From NCBI GenBank assembly GCA_002323995.1, contig DCQY01000112.1:1-25648 (forward strand): DNA of 25,648 nucleotides. The letters are read 5' to 3'. Source of the DNA: Akkermansiaceae bacterium UBA1506. Lineage in GTDB: Bacteria > Verrucomicrobiota > Verrucomicrobiia > Verrucomicrobiales > DEV007. Of the stretch, positions 25,446 through 25,648 are shown piece after piece. The notes under the pieces were generated by a model, which was given only the letters and a program-made list of their open reading frames with translations, searched no databases and was not told the origin of the DNA. The translations under genes were made by a program, and so were the position numbers. Positions within the stretch are counted from its first letter, which is position 1, and the number at the start of each line of letters is the position of its first letter.

Positions 25446-25648
25446 ATGACCGAGTTCATTCTCCAAATCGAGCAACTCCTGACTGCCTTTAGCGATCCGG
25501 AATACCGCTTCTTGCTGCTCGAACCGATGATCTTTTATGGCATTCTCACCGGGGTTTTCATGCTGGGTTTCGGCTATTTCATGAGAGTGAAAAGGCTCCA
25601 GATCGCAGCACTGATAGTGATTGGTGTCACAGCACTGACTCACGTGCC
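25446..25648 (+). CDS. Small membrane protein of unknown function, N-terminal part (cut by window end)
   Basis: The frame starts at ATG 25446, seven bases after the ruvB stop, and stays open to the window end (67 complete codons). The start reads MTEFILQIEQLLTAF, a short soluble or amphipathic part. A hydrophobic stretch follows (LEPMIFYGILTGVFMLGFGY), then a basic turn (RVKRLQ) and a second hydrophobic stretch (IAALIVIGVTAL). This pattern predicts at least two membrane helices with a cytoplasmic basic loop. I cannot assign a family. The tight spacing suggests co-transcription with ruvB, but gives no functional clue. Confidence 0.75.
   Translation, partial: MTEFILQIEQLLTAFSDPEYRFLLLEPMIFYGILTGVFMLGFGYFMRVKRLQIAALIVIGVTALTHV

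Noticed and set aside
1..25648. tRNA, rRNA, CRISPR, insertion-sequence or prophage signals
   Set aside because: No clover-leaf-like intergenic sequence, repeat-spacer array, transposase or integrase was seen, and gaps between genes are short.

Overview
The window is chromosomal housekeeping DNA, almost certainly from a bacterium of the PVC superphylum and most likely Verrucomicrobiota. Three things point there. There is a secreted DUF6797/beta-propeller/cytochrome c protein of a type common in Verrucomicrobia and Planctomycetes. The cell has a Gram-negative outer membrane (bamA, ompH/skp, lpxD, a secretin). The genes mostly lack strong Shine-Dalgarno sites, and some clusters that are standard elsewhere are rearranged. 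The assignment is an inference from protein style; no rRNA gene is present to confirm it. Coding density is high and I see no tRNA, rRNA, CRISPR array, insertion sequence or prophage.

Layout. Positions 1-6767 (+) hold the membrane-arm half of a complex I operon, nuoH (5' end outside the window), nuoI, J, K, L, M and N, tightly packed. Positions 6837-7991 (-) hold an unrecognised secreted protein with a His...Asn-Cys pattern like permuted papain/NlpC-P60 folds. It diverges from a 901-residue secreted protein at 8116-10821 (+) made of DUF6797, a beta-propeller and a C-terminal haem c domain; that gene carries a perfect seven-copy hexanucleotide repeat. xseB and dxs follow (10946-13178, +; exonuclease VII small subunit and isoprenoid synthesis), overlapping by 17 bases. 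On the opposite strand come a GspD-type secretin (13300-15750), xseA (15941-17269) and rpe (17284-17946). Divergent from rpe are tadA and a beta-CASP metallo-beta-lactamase-fold RNA-processing enzyme (18008-19949, +). Converging on them is the envelope cluster bamA-ompH-lpxD, read leftward from 24100 to 19953. Divergent from bamA is ruvB (24410-25438, +), followed by the start of a small membrane protein cut by the window end.

How the parts fit. Complex I feeds the quinone pool from NADH. The cytochrome-bearing propeller protein is probably a periplasmic oxidoreductase that donates electrons to the respiratory chain, but its substrate is unknown. XseA and XseB are the two subunits of one nuclease, encoded about 5 kb apart on opposite strands. 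BamA (beta-barrel insertion), OmpH/Skp (periplasmic chaperone) and LpxD (lipid A acylation) jointly build the outer membrane. A clear intrinsic terminator lies between ompH and lpxD, so lpxD output probably depends on read-through or an internal promoter.

Most of the window is conserved core genome. The least explained parts are the 6837-7991 protein, the repeat-bearing cytochrome protein, and the control elements around bamA-ompH-lpxD. I did not find a convincing new multi-gene system.
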